NCBI GenBank assembly: GCA_019321725.1
Contig: CM033124.1
Location: 9,672,001 to 9,736,000 of the forward strand
Direction of reading: 5' to 3'
Length of the DNA: 64,000 bases
Source: Paulownia fortunei
Taxonomy: Eukaryota; Streptophyta; Magnoliopsida; Lamiales; Paulowniaceae
Both the position numbers and the translations under genes were made by a program. Of the stretch, positions 1-10,279 are shown piece after piece (within the stretch, counting starts at the first letter, position 1; each line of letters starts with the position of its first letter). The notes under the pieces are model-generated. The model ran no database searches. It was not told where the DNA came from and worked only from the letters and a program-made list of their open reading frames with translations.

Positions 1-1482
1 TTATTAACAAAACAAATCCAAAGAACCAAAATAATTGGTAATTTACAAACTGAACCAATTATTTTTTTTCGGTATTCATTTAGGAAAATACTATACTGAA
101 TTTTGTGTTATTTGCTTAACTATGGTAACAAATTCTAAACAATATGTAAATTTTATAACGAAATTTCTTATCATGCAATATTTCGAACTTAACCAATATG
201 CTTACATAAGTCATTAATATATGAATCACTTATCTAAAATGTGAATTTTGGATTTTGTGGTTTAAATATAATCGAAATACAAGAGAACCCAAAAAAAATT
301 ATTTGCTTTTATGCTTAGTGGAAATGATTGAATGTTCTTTGCATGTTACCCACAAACCCACACCACATACATATATACTAGCATAAATCACTTACTTACT
401 ATTATCTTAATTAAAGATAAATGATTATAAAATAATTAAGGTTATTCTTTGCATGGTATCAATATTGCATAGTAACTAACAAACTATAAACATTTGAGTA
501 ATATTTTCATTAATCGTACACATGTTCAACTTAATGAAAGGATTATATGTTTTAGTTCAGTCGAATAATGAATGTATCATCTTACATTTTGTTAAATATA
601 TTATTTTAAAAGAAATGATTAAGCTAGCATTTTCAATGGAAGAAAACTAATATCAATTTTCTGAAAGGAATTTGATTAGCAAGTGTCAAAATAAACTCTT
701 AAACGATAATAGTTTATTAAACAATGTAACGGAACACTATAAATAGAGAAAGTCTCGTCTCTCTAATAAGGATTCAATAAAATGTAGAATCAGGCATTAC
801 TTAAAACGATAGTATCATAGATTATTAAAGTTAATGGAACAGATTAAGGATTTTACTTTTTCAACTTCAATTTAAAAAAAAAATAGTTTTGACTCTAATT
901 ATTGGAATGTGGATGTTTTCAATCTAGATATATACATACATATATATATATATATGTATATATTGGAGGAGCTGCAGACATCTAATGTGAAAAAAAATAT
1001 TATTAAAGTAAATAAATTTTCACATTTTTTGTAGGACTCGAATTTAACACGTCTTAATTATAAAATTTGGGGATTTCAAATATATGAGTTGAACAAAACC
1101 ACATCAGTAATTTTTATCTACATTAATGGGAGAGAAATGCATCACCATCATTGTACGATAAAATAATGCAAGTGACTCTTAAATAACTAATTGAAATTTA
1201 TTTAATAAAAAAGAGTTTACTCAAACTTGTATTTAAGAACATTGAAGTAAATAATCATTTATTATTTATTTATTTATTTATTTTGTTGTTGTAAATCAGT
1301 TCCATTTTAACTTGTACAAGTTTGATTGGTTTTGACAGCGATGAAGTGCTGCATACTTTCATTTACGTCATTTCGTTAGGCAGTCTTTTTTGATGGAGTA
1401 TGCAGGACATTGGAAGTGTGTTCTTCAAAATTTATTCACATATTTTTTCTTTTTTCTTTTTTCTTTTTTTTTTAAAGTACCA
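1..1482. other. AT-rich spacer without a recognisable gene
   Basis: No open frame here looks like a protein. The stretch holds simple repeats: a (TA)n tract at about 938-955 and a TTTA/TTTAT run at about 1259-1282, then a pyrimidine tract at about 1444-1472. Nothing else could be supported. Confidence 0.6.
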
Positions 1483-1984
1483 TTGCAAGAAAGAACAAAA
1501 CAATATTAATAGCAAAATGTAAAATGACAAAATCAAGTGTTGTCACTAGCTTTATGTAATGAGCGACAATAATTTTTATTTTGTCAAAATAATAATTTTT
1601 ATCAATTTAATATTATAGCAATTGTGTCCAATGACTATTAATAACATATATATATATATATATATATAACGATAATGAATGTTACTACAAATTTATTGCG
1701 AGACTTTTTCAATGATTCATAATGATAACATAAATATTGTCATAGATTCATTCTATCAATTTTATTCACTATACATTAGTTACTAATTATTAATAGTGAC
1801 AACATATACGTAATCATTTTGTCATTAATTTTCAATAATGATAATTTATACACAATAGTAACCAATTTGAGAAAAGTTATTATTTTAAAAAAATAAAAAT
1901 TCTTATCACTTAGTATACATAATTAGTAATAATGTTGACATTGTAGTTAATATTTAGTCAGTAACATTCTATTATCTTGTAGTG
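1483..1984. mobile_element. Candidate CACTA-type MITE, copy A
   Basis: The right edge read on the minus strand begins CACTACAAGATAATAGAATG at 1984. CACTACAAGAAA-like ends are typical of plant CACTA (En/Spm) transposons. The left edge near 1483 carries a weaker match (GCAAGAAAGAACAAAACAAT). The interior is AT-rich and non-coding and contains a (TA)n tract at 1646-1668. The interior and right end resemble the element at 20304-20754, sharing ATAATGATAATTT and a terminal TAACATTCTNTTNTCTTGTA, so the two are probably copies of one non-autonomous family. The left boundary and the 3-bp target duplication were not settled. Confidence 0.5.
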
Positions 1985-2089
1985 TATCCTCTTTAATTTT
2001 TTGATGGTCTATAAAAACCATAGATAGTTGGTTTTAGGTTGGCCTTGGGAAGGATTTTACACTCTTTTAGTAGTAAGTTGAGGCCTTTA

Positions 2090-2643
2090 ATCGGTTTATT
2101 ACAAAATTTAAGAAAAAAATATATGATTAATGTGAATTGAGTGAATTTAAAATTATAGATAAAATGTGATTGAGTCCACACTTCCAAAGGCGTTAACTCA
2201 ATTCAAGCCTCTTTAAATTTTTATTTATTTTTATTAAGAGATTGAAGGCGCGGATTGAATCATGCCTTCACCTTTTTATTTTATATATTCCCCTTTAAAA
2301 AGGTGAAGGCGTGAATTTTTTTTTCGTGTTTTTAATTTTAATTTTATTTTTTAAGTGAAAAATATGATGATATTATATTAATGGACGATGTGTTATGATG
2401 ATATGAGGATTTTTCACCGACCTAAAATAATATGGTGATGCTTAGGATGCTGGTTATGTGCATATATTATGTAAATGTGACACTAAAGAGTAATGACATT
2501 TACAGTCGATAAATTGATTGAACCGAACCAAAATAAAAAATTCAGTACATATTGAAATTTAATCGAAAATATTTAATTCAGTATTCGTTAAAAAATTTAT
2601 GATAATTTAATTTTTTATTTTTGGTTTATCGAACTGCACCGAA
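2090..2643. repeat. Left part of split fold-back element
   Basis: This is the outer left arm of a long inverted repeat whose partner lies at about 13760-14360. Matching blocks, read as reverse complements, include the GGTGAAGG blocks (about 2268 and 2300 against 14090 and 14145) with the adjoining GATTCAAT, the block around 2370-2420 against 13985-14040, and the stretch ending GAACTGCACCGAA at 2643 against TTCGGT-type sequence near 13770-13800. The arm is cut at 2643 by the gypsy retrotransposon and continues at 13081. The outermost end near 2090 is approximate. It is non-coding. Confidence 0.65.
2639..2643. repeat. Target-site duplication (left) of gypsy element
   Basis: CCGAA lies directly left of the LTR and pairs with CCAAA at 13081-13085 (4 of 5 bases). 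Removing the retrotransposon and one copy restores GCACCAAATACC, which matches GTACCAAATACC in the opposite arm of the fold-back element. That independently supports this as the insertion site. Confidence 0.75.
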
Positions 2644-3974
2644 TGCTTCAACTTTAGGGTTACAAACTCAAGTGCAAGTTGTGTCAGGTAATAAATTTCT
2701 TGTGAGTTCGAGATCGATCTACAAGGAAGTTGTTTGAAAAATTCAGCATTATATTTCTAAAAAAAAGATATGGGCTTAATTTGATTTGGAATGTATATAA
2801 AAAATATTGTATGCTATAACTAAAAAAAATCAAAGTAATAAAATATTGAGGATTAGGGATTCGCTCTTGAGTTTTGGATAGGGGAATAATTATTTATTAT
2901 TTTTATCTCTTTTAATTGCCACTATTGGAATCCATATATCAAATAGCTCATGTACTAAGAAAATCATGATATTGTCTTACTATTTGCAAATAATCTCTTA
3001 ACGACAACACTTGTATATGAGATCAAATATTTATGCACATATTTCTTTACAACAAATCAAGGTTCACATTAATGATTGATGTAGTAAAACCAAACATCTA
3101 GCTAAATGAACCCAATTATTTATTGTGCTACTAGTAATACATAAATCAAAAATCACCACAAAACAAGAAGGGTTTATATAAAAAATTAAACAATAATACA
3201 ACAAACTCAAACATTTTCTACCCTTATAACTATTCATTTTCCTCCATCAAGAGGTTCACCCTTTTTCCTCAACAAAATAAAATTTAGAAAGACATAAAAA
3301 AAGTAAAAAAAAAATAAAAATAGAAGAGAAACTAGAAAATACATTTCTATTACTACTAAAAAAAACTTACACTATTACTAGAATTTGGCTGTCGGATGAG
3401 GGAGATATGGTCAAATTACCGAATCATGTTTAAGAGTCATCCTTCAACATTAGTAGTGTATTGAAACATATTTATTAACTATTTTTATATATTTTCTCAC
3501 CATCTTGTTTTCAGCAAACTTGTTTATCTATCTCTTACATATAACATATCCAAATTTCATTCTAAAAACATTTCTGGTTTAAAAAATATGACCCAATTGG
3601 TAAAATAAGTCAGGATTGAGCTTAACTCTCATTCGAATTTTTTATAATTTATTTTATACAACCACTTATAATCCAACTTTTTTTATCTTTACACATTTAG
3701 TATGAGATCCAAAATTTACATGAACTTATAAAAGAATAACTTAGCAATCCATAACCTCAAGAATTAATACAAAATCATTTCATTATTAAAAGTTACGCCA
3801 GTTTCTTTAAAACCTACACAAAAGAATATAGAACTTTTTAATCTCATTTTTTAAGTTGATTTCTCATTTTATTCCTAAAATACAAAATACTTTAATTGGG
3901 AGTTCTAATGATAATTTCAAAGTGAAAAAATTTATATAAATTCTAATTAATTGTACACTTTTAAATGCTCATCA
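2644..3974 (-). repeat. 3' LTR of gypsy element
   Basis: It is a direct repeat of 11437-13080, readable from TGCTTCAACTTTAGGGTTAC to TTAAATGCTCATCA. Shared blocks include GTATGCTATAACTAAAAAAA, GAGTTTTGGATAG, GGCTGTCGGATGA and ATTCTAATTAATTG. It is about 300 bp shorter than the other LTR because the equivalent of about 12211-12509 is missing near 3383. The two LTRs differ at many positions by eye, so the insertion is old. Confidence 0.85.
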
Positions 3975-3986
3975 CACCCCCAACTA
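3975..3986 (-). promoter_or_regulatory. Polypurine tract next to the 3' LTR
   Basis: On the minus strand the sequence abutting the LTR reads GTAGTTGGGGGTG, a short purine-rich run in the position expected for the plus-strand DNA primer of an LTR retrotransposon. The position supports the LTR edge at 3974. Confidence 0.6.
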
Positions 3987-5304
3987 CTTTATTACCAGTC
4001 CCTAGTAATTATAGCATAATGAAATACAATACAAATAAAAATGAACATGACATGATGATCAGAATTTAAAAAAATTTTGTAAAATAGTATAACAATCACG
4101 AACAATCATTTGTCAGAAATCACAGATACTGTCGTATTTTTTTTCCAAAAGATGTTGTGCGTATGTGCACTAAGCCAACTTTTTATTCTACAGACCAAAA
4201 TACATATAACTTCAAAATCAATTATGAAAAAACCTCAACTCCATATCCTCGCAGGTAAGTGTTTGCCATTTAAATTGGTAAGGTGTTTATTCATCGAGTT
4301 AGAAAACAGTTAAAACACTCAGGAAAATGACTTAAATGATTTAGGACAAACATTCAAACTAAAATTGAGTATAAGATAGGTAGTTACAAAATTTGAAATA
4401 TATAGTCTGTCTTACCAAAATATGCCTCGAAATTTCATTGGTTAACCTAAAATGAAATGGTATTTTTTTGTTTTTTGTTTTTTTTTTTGTTTTTTTTTAA
4501 CAACATGACTCGCATGATAATAGAAGATCAATAGAAGGATTTATAATTATACTCACATTACTGGCTATAAAGCAAAATATTTCAATAAAAATAGATAACT
4601 ATACAGGTTTACCCAATTCATTTCTCCACATGCAAAGTAGACATAATTAAGCATCTCAAGTTGCTACGAAATCAATTCAAATGATTAATTAAAGTTCAGA
4701 ATGCTTGTTTTCTCAAACTCTCCACTTATTCACAAAAGATGTGTGAATATTAAAAAGTAAACACTTTAACATGGTCGAATTTTTCAATTATATATATCGC
4801 AATTAATCTTTCCACAAGGCATAGGATGTACATAAGATTAATTTCATTTTTTTTCTTATTTTTTTTTAAGATAGGACCCATGGACTTTAACAAAAAAAAA
4901 AAAGAATTGCAATTATGTTTTAACAATTTATAAATTTTAGTTAAAAACTTCACAAACATGCTATGTTATCAAAATAAAAATAAAAATGGGGGTATGTCTC
5001 AAGAGTGCCAAAAGATTACCCTTTACTCTGGTCAAGTCATGGTTTCAACTAATCCAAATGAAAACATGTTTGATTTTTTTTTAAAACTAGAAAAATACAT
5101 ATTGAACACATAAGATATAATATCAACTAACCCCTCAACCAACCTAATCTCGACATTGTCCCCAACATAAAAAATAGATAGAAAAGTAGAGTTTAAAAGA
5201 TATCACTAGAAATATAGGTTATTGAAAAAATAAAGCTGAAACAATACAAAATACACTATTAGTTGAAACCATTAAGGATAAATTTCACGAGTTGAGAGTC
5301 AAAT
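3987..5304. other. 3' internal region of gypsy element, no gene seen
   Basis: AT-rich sequence lies between the LOG-like copy and the 3' LTR. Plus-strand T-rich runs occur at about 4466-4499, 4848-4868 and 5073-5084. The last could be the complement of a poly(A) tail of a retrocopy, but this is not shown. No open frame here resembles a known protein. Confidence 0.5.
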
Positions 5305-5934
5305 TCATTTTGCATTTTTGACCACTTTCCTGTTGGACTAATCCACACAAGCTAAGGTTGGATCAGGTTTTGGCACATATGCTAGAAGTTGATCAATTAG
5401 TTGGCTAGGTATTGGAGCAGAAATAAGGATTCATCTTGCAGACAGTGAAATAAAATATTTTTTCATAGCATGATCAACAAAAGATAACAAACTATCATAG
5501 AAACTATTAACATTAAGAATATCTATAGATTTCTGGTGAATGTTGAGTTATGCCCAAAAGACAATTTGGAATAATTCTTCCAGCGTACCAAAACCACTAG
5601 GTAGAGTGATGAATATATCCACATTATTTAACATGTTAGGCATTTTATCCTGAACATGTGATGCTTTAAGTTCATCTCCGATTGTCATACATGTGATATT
5701 CTATATTGTTTAAGGTTTTAGGATAACTCTTAAAACTTTGACTCCTCCTACAAGAGCAGAAATAGCAACAATCTCCATTAACCCCAAACTGCCTTCTCCA
5801 TATATTAAATGAATTTTTCTTTTTGCTAATGTTCTATCAAGGTTATAGGTTGCCCCTATAAACTTATCATTTTTTCATGGATTAGATCCACAAAAAACAT
5901 AAATACAGTTGAACTTGTGAGTGGAAGAGAATTC
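5305..5934 (-). pseudogene. Intronless LOG-like (cytokinin riboside 5'-monophosphate phosphoribohydrolase) pseudogene
   Basis: One minus-strand frame of 210 codons, with no net frameshift, reads as a LOG family protein and ends at a stop at 5305-5307. LOG enzymes release active cytokinin bases from their ribotides in the cytosol. Visible blocks, in order, are YVFCGSNP (nucleotide-binding start, about 5898-5875), KRKIHLIYGEGSLGLMEIVA (the family's GGGSxGLMG region, with two Gly changed), TIGDELKASHVQDKMPNML, LPSGFGTLEELFQIVFWA (the family's PGGxGTxxE catalytic motif, first Gly changed to Ser), LNVNSFYDSLLSFVDHA, and a C-terminus with YVPKPDP. Six premature stops break the frame, so it is dead. 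The match covers about 203 codons, nearly the whole length of a LOG protein. The normal genes have several introns and none remain here, so the copy came through RNA. It lies inside the gypsy element in the same orientation, between integrase and 3' LTR. Confidence 0.85.
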
Positions 5935-5989
5935 TATTTTTTTTTCTTTTTGACAAAAATAGAGTGGGTACGGTGATTGAGGTGTGAAC

Positions 5990-6715
5990 AAGGAATGCAT
6001 TTATTACAAGTTTTTTTCTTTTGTTAGAAAGTTTGAAAATAAGGACGCACAAAATTTAAAAATTATCTACGTACACGTGAATGTATATGTAATTTGATTA
6101 TGACTCATATCTTCCTCTGATTTTATGTCTAATAATGACTTAAACGCCCTATGTGGGTCGAGGATATGCTTCCCACCTAATTTTCTTATAAATTAGCAAA
6201 CAATGTCTTTTAATGTCAGATTTTCAAAACTATAACGCTCATATTCATCCCAAAAGTGATTCCATAAATCAAGAATTGCAAGATGTACTAATCCACATGA
6301 ATGCTTCTCAAGAGTCAATATAATGTCATCTAAAGACTCCTTACTCAATCCATCCATAATGAATTGAATTTTATCTTCTCAATTTTTAAAAATCATTCAT
6401 AAGGGACGACACTTTGTGTTGCAAGTCCATCGAGTACATTTGTGATAAATTTGCATTTTTTTTGCCTTTCTTCTTTCTTTTTTAATATATGCTTTTACCA
6501 AAATCAGACATATATCTAGTAAGTAAGTTTGAAAACTCGCATGGAAACTCACCTGCTACTCTTACTTTTGCTTCAATTATCCATTGTATGTCCCCTAAAA
6601 TGCCCTTGTGTATAAGCATCCTTAATCTTTCAATCTTAGTTTTATAAATTTTCAAAATTACATTTTTAGGAAGAAAATGAAAATGCTTCTTGAGAGTTAG
6701 AAGAATGTCATCCAT
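5990..6715 (-). pseudogene. Two unrecognised decayed reading frames, mutually similar
   Basis: Minus-strand frames lie between the integrase and the LOG-like copy. One begins with Met at 6357 and runs about 115 codons with a single stop; its blocks include LDDIILTLEKHSCGLVHLAI and LDLWNHFWDEYERYSFENLT. The second starts with Met at 6715 and runs to 6482; it begins MDDILLTLKKHFHFLPKNV. Their shared DDI(I/L)LTL(E/K)KH start, with matching DNA (AATGCTTCT at about 6301 and 6681), suggests two copies of one module. I do not recognise the family. They could be an env-position frame of the retrotransposon or further captured host sequence. Confidence 0.4.
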
Positions 6716-6897
6716 TTTAAAAAGAACGAAAAAATAAAAAAGAGAGAAACTTTGTACAAAGATTTCAGTTATTTGAAAAACTGATAAGTCAGATTTTAAT
6801 AGCCCTGGAGTACCGTTATCCGCCACTTAATCAGGAAAAAAAAATAAAAAAAATAAAGCCTACAAAATAAATAAAGCTAGATAAAATAAGTATATAT

Positions 6898-6919
6898 ACA
6901 CACACACACACACACACAC
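6898..6919. repeat. (CA)n microsatellite
   Basis: A run of about eleven CA units follows a short TA run, inside the gypsy element just beyond the integrase 3' end. Confidence 0.9.
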
Positions 6920-6959
6920 TAATCATAACAAGGGTTAGAAAGAAAAAGAATTTTTTCTT

Positions 6960-7930
6960 GTGAAAATTGATTCTTTAGAAACGATTTGAGTTTTTGTCCA
7001 TTTACTTTAAATACATTACCATTTTTAGGATTCTCAATGTCAATCACACCATAAAGATATACCTCTTTTACAACAAAAGGACCACTCTACATTGATCTCA
7101 AATTTTTAGGAAACAAATGCAATCGAAAATTATAAAGCAAAATATTTTGATCAACCTCAAATATTTTTCTTGAAATTTTATTATCTTGAAAATCTTTGAT
7201 TCTTATGAATTTTAGAATCGCATATGCATCATTTCTCAATTTTTGAAGTTCATTGATTTACAATTTGCACAATTTTGAAGTTTTATCAAGGTTAAAGTTA
7301 AACATTTTAACTGTCCAATAAGCTTTATGTTCAAGTTCAACAGGTAAATGATAAAGTTTTTCATAAACTATTACATAAGAAGACATGCCTAATGATGTTT
7401 TGAAAGCAGTTCTATATTTCTAAAGTATATTGGTAAGTCTAAGAGACCAATCCTTGCGATTTGGGTTAACTGTCTTTTCCAAAATTTATTTTATTTTTCT
7501 ATTTGCAAGTTCAACTTGGCCATTTGTCTGAGGGTGATAAGGGATTGCAACTTTATGTATGATTTCATATTTCTTCATTAAAGTTCCAAAAACTTTATTA
7601 CAAAAATATTTTTCCCCATTATTGATAATGGATCAAGGAATTTTAAATCGACTTGAATTATTTTCTTTCAAAAATTTATCACTATTTTGTGATTATTATT
7701 TCGATAGAAAATTGTCTCGATCCAATTTGAGACATAATCTATAGCGATCAATATGTAAGTAAAACCAAATGATAATGAAAATGATCCCATGAAGTCAACA
7801 CCCCAACAATCAAAAATTTCAATCACTAAGATAGGGTGTAAGAGGATTATGCTTCGCTTTGAAATGGACCTTACTTTTGACAATTTTCACAATTTTTGCA
7901 GAAAGTGTAAGTGTCTTTGAAAAAACTTGG
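6960..7930 (-). pseudogene. Gypsy integrase remnant
   Basis: Minus-strand frames read as a Ty3/gypsy integrase. Near 7900-7880 there is a CENCQK-type zinc-domain remnant. Then comes GVDFMGSFSLSFGFTYILIA with the first catalytic Asp (about 7800-7740), then VAIPYHPQTNGQVELANRKI (about 7555-7490), which carries the Gln-rich loop and the catalytic Glu region. Next is a KDWSLRLTN block, then LPVELEHKAYW (about 7350-7310), and a C-terminal KVNGQKLKSFL block near 7010-6975. The spacing and wording are those of Athila/Tat-type plant elements. Stops occur throughout (for example after ANRKIK), so no enzyme can be made. The upstream linker to RNase H lies at 7931-8238 and is cut by the hAT MITE. Confidence 0.88.
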
Positions 7931-8149
7931 CCAATAAAATCTAAATTATAAGATCTTTGCAGCAGTTTTTTTTAGGTTTTTTGTTTTTGCTGAAAAGTGA
8001 CAACCACATGCTTCTGAATGATAAAATTTAACAATATTACCTCGTTCTTTATTGAATATGTATGGATCATCCCAATAAAAGTTTTCACCTTAGTCAAAAA
8101 TTTCTTTTTGTTTTGGGAGTTCCAATGCAATGGTATCACAAAATTAATA

Positions 8150-8157
8150 ATATCAGC
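8150..8157. repeat. 8-bp target-site duplication, left
   Basis: ATATCAGC is repeated exactly at 8686-8693 on the other side of the MITE. Joining the flanks with one copy restores a continuous minus-strand gypsy frame reading WFADIINFVIPLHW. Confidence 0.9.
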
Positions 8158-8685
8158 TAGGGGTGTACATAATTCGGTTAACCGATGAATTGAACCAAAA
8201 TTAAAATTTTGGTTCGCACCAAAATCGAATGGAACCAAAAATTTTGGTTCGATTTTTGGGTTTTTTTTTTAATTTTTTGATTTTCAGTTCGATTTTGATT
8301 TTTTTTAAATTCGGTTAACCGAACCGAATCGAAAACCAAATTAATATTTTTATATATTATTTTTATATTATATTTTATACTATTTTTTATTTTAAAATTT
8401 ATATTTTTATATTTATTATTTATTTTTATACTATTTTTTGTGTTTTTATCACTCATAATAAGTAAAAAACATATTTAAAATAATATTATTTAGTTTTTAT
8501 TTATTTATTATTTATTTTTAAAAAAATTTGGTTGACTAAAAATTGAACCGAAAAACCAAAATTTTTTTTGGTTAAAATCGAACCGAATTAATTCGGTTTT
8601 TGATTTTTAATTTTGACGAACCAAAATTCTGGTTAACCAAAATTTCAATTCGGTTTGGTTCGATTGAACCAAATATGCACCCCTA
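8158..8685. mobile_element. hAT-type MITE nested in gypsy pol
   Basis: A 528-bp non-coding element with terminal inverted repeats: TAGGGGTGTACATAATTCGG at the left and, reversed, TTAGGGGTGCATATTTGGTT (about position 8686) at the right. An exact 8-bp duplication ATATCAGC flanks it. TA(G)GGGTGT ends and 8-bp duplications are typical of the hAT superfamily. Both ends are rich in self-complementary GGTTAACC and GAACCGAA-type motifs, so each arm can also fold on itself. The middle is A/T-rich. The element interrupts the linker between RNase H and integrase, so it is younger than the retrotransposon. Open frames crossing it are shadows. Confidence 0.88.
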
Positions 8686-8693
8686 ATATCAGC
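8686..8693. repeat. 8-bp target-site duplication, right
   Basis: ATATCAGC, an exact copy of 8150-8157. Confidence 0.9.
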
Positions 8694-8794
8694 AAACCAA
8701 GATAAAATAAAAATATTAAATAGTTGTTCATGAGGAAAATTGTCATTAATGGATGTGGTTTGAAACGACTATTTAATTTTTATTAAATATTACA

Positions 8795-8880
8795 ATTAAG
8801 TCTTGACAAATGATCAGCCACAATATTTTCTTTCTTATCTCGAATCATAATGTTGATTCCTAGAGTAAAAAAATCCAAGA
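8795..8880 (-). pseudogene. C-terminal RNase H/linker tail of gypsy pol
   Basis: The minus strand reads WIFLL and, after a frameshift, IR(D)KKENIVADHLSRL. This is the characteristic end of the gypsy RNase H region (usually RDKKGxENxVADHLSRL). The preceding several hundred bases, where reverse transcriptase should be, give no recognisable RT motif, including the YxDD box. Confidence 0.75.
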
Positions 8881-9309
8881 AAGAGTATTTCAAATTAAAT
8901 GACAAAGTTTCAAATCAATCACGAGAGCTTTAATACTTGATGGAATAGACTGTATTGTTGATGATGAAATTTCTTCAAACCTTGGCTTTCAAATTTTTTT
9001 TTTAACCTACGAAAATTCAGAGAGATTATTATAGTGTGTCTTTTCACAAATACTTTCACTTTCAAAACAAGTCTCCAAAGAATCTAAAGAGTTAGTGGTA
9101 GTAAAGTATTCATGAATAAGTTCCTCAATTGAATCCATTTCATATACTTCAACATCTTATGTAGGTTGCTTACAAACATTAAATATATTTAGTTCCAAAA
9201 TCATATTTTCAAAAGATAACTTCAAAATTCCATTCCTACAATTAATCAAATCATTTGAAGTTGCAAGAAAAGGACGACCCAAAATGATTGAATCTATATA
9301 TGTGTATGT

Positions 9310-9620
9310 GTAACAGACTTTGTGTCCAAAATAATAAAATTTATTGGAAAGTAAAACTTATCAATTTGTACCAATACATCTTCTACTACTCCCTTTGAAA
9401 CTTTAATCAAACAACCAGGTAGTTGGATTACAACAGAAGTTATTTTAAATTCTTCCAAACCTCACTATTCATAAACTAAAAAAAGTAGAAGATTTACAGT
9501 AGCACCAAAATCAAACAAAACACGCTCTATTCTAGTGTTTCCTATGGTACATAAAATGGTTGGACAACCTGAATCTTTGTACTTGGGTGGATTGAATTGT
9601 TAAATGATTAAACTAATACT
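9310..9620 (-). pseudogene. Gypsy aspartic protease remnant
   Basis: The minus strand reads PPKYKDSGCPTILCTIGNTR (about 9600-9535), followed by RVLFDFGATVNLL with the catalytic Asp at 9510-9512 (a D-x-G-[AS]-[ST] retropepsin motif). Further on is VSKGVVEDVLVQIDKFYFP (about 9405-9345), a usual block after the active site. Stops separate the pieces. It belongs to the same gypsy element as gag on its 5' side. Confidence 0.82.
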
Positions 9621-10279
9621 TTCAGTTAAAAATATCTTCTTTTGTACATAATGTTTTCTTTTGATTGTACACAAATCTTTCAAAAATTTGGCATAAAATG
9701 AAACTTGCTTGATTGCATCCAATAATGGAATATTAATCTTGACTTATTTAAAAATTTCAAAGATTTCAGCTTTTAAGTTCAATTTCTAAGTTAGTTGCAA
9801 TCTTTGAAAAAAGGGTGTTGGAGGTAAATATTTTTTTTTTCATCATTTTTAAACTTACCTTAATCAAACTTACATTTATCGTCAAGACTATTTTCATTTT
9901 TCATTTCTAAAGGTGGATTATAAACTTTCTCCTTGGGATAAATAGTCTTATCAATAACTTTTTCATTCTGAAGAGTTGTGACCGAAGTAGCATCATTGAT
10001 TGAATTTTCACCTGAAGAAGAAACATGACACTGAGTGAAAAAATGAGGTTAAGGTTGAGCTGGAAACTTACCTTTTTCCTGAGTGTGCAAAGAGACGATT
10101 AATATTAAAAGTGTATTTTTGATCTCATTGATGGCTTGTGAAGTTTGAACACTGATGTTTGTTTGTTCATGCATAAATGCTTGTAAAGTTTTCTCAAGGG
10201 ATTTTATATGTAGAGTTGGATACGAAGGAAAGTTTGATGGTTTTTGTGAATGTAGCGGTTGGGCATGATTATTATCTCG

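Noticed and set aside
8178..8456. 92-residue minus-strand frame rich in Asn and Lys
   Set aside because: Lies inside the hAT MITE and is purely compositional.
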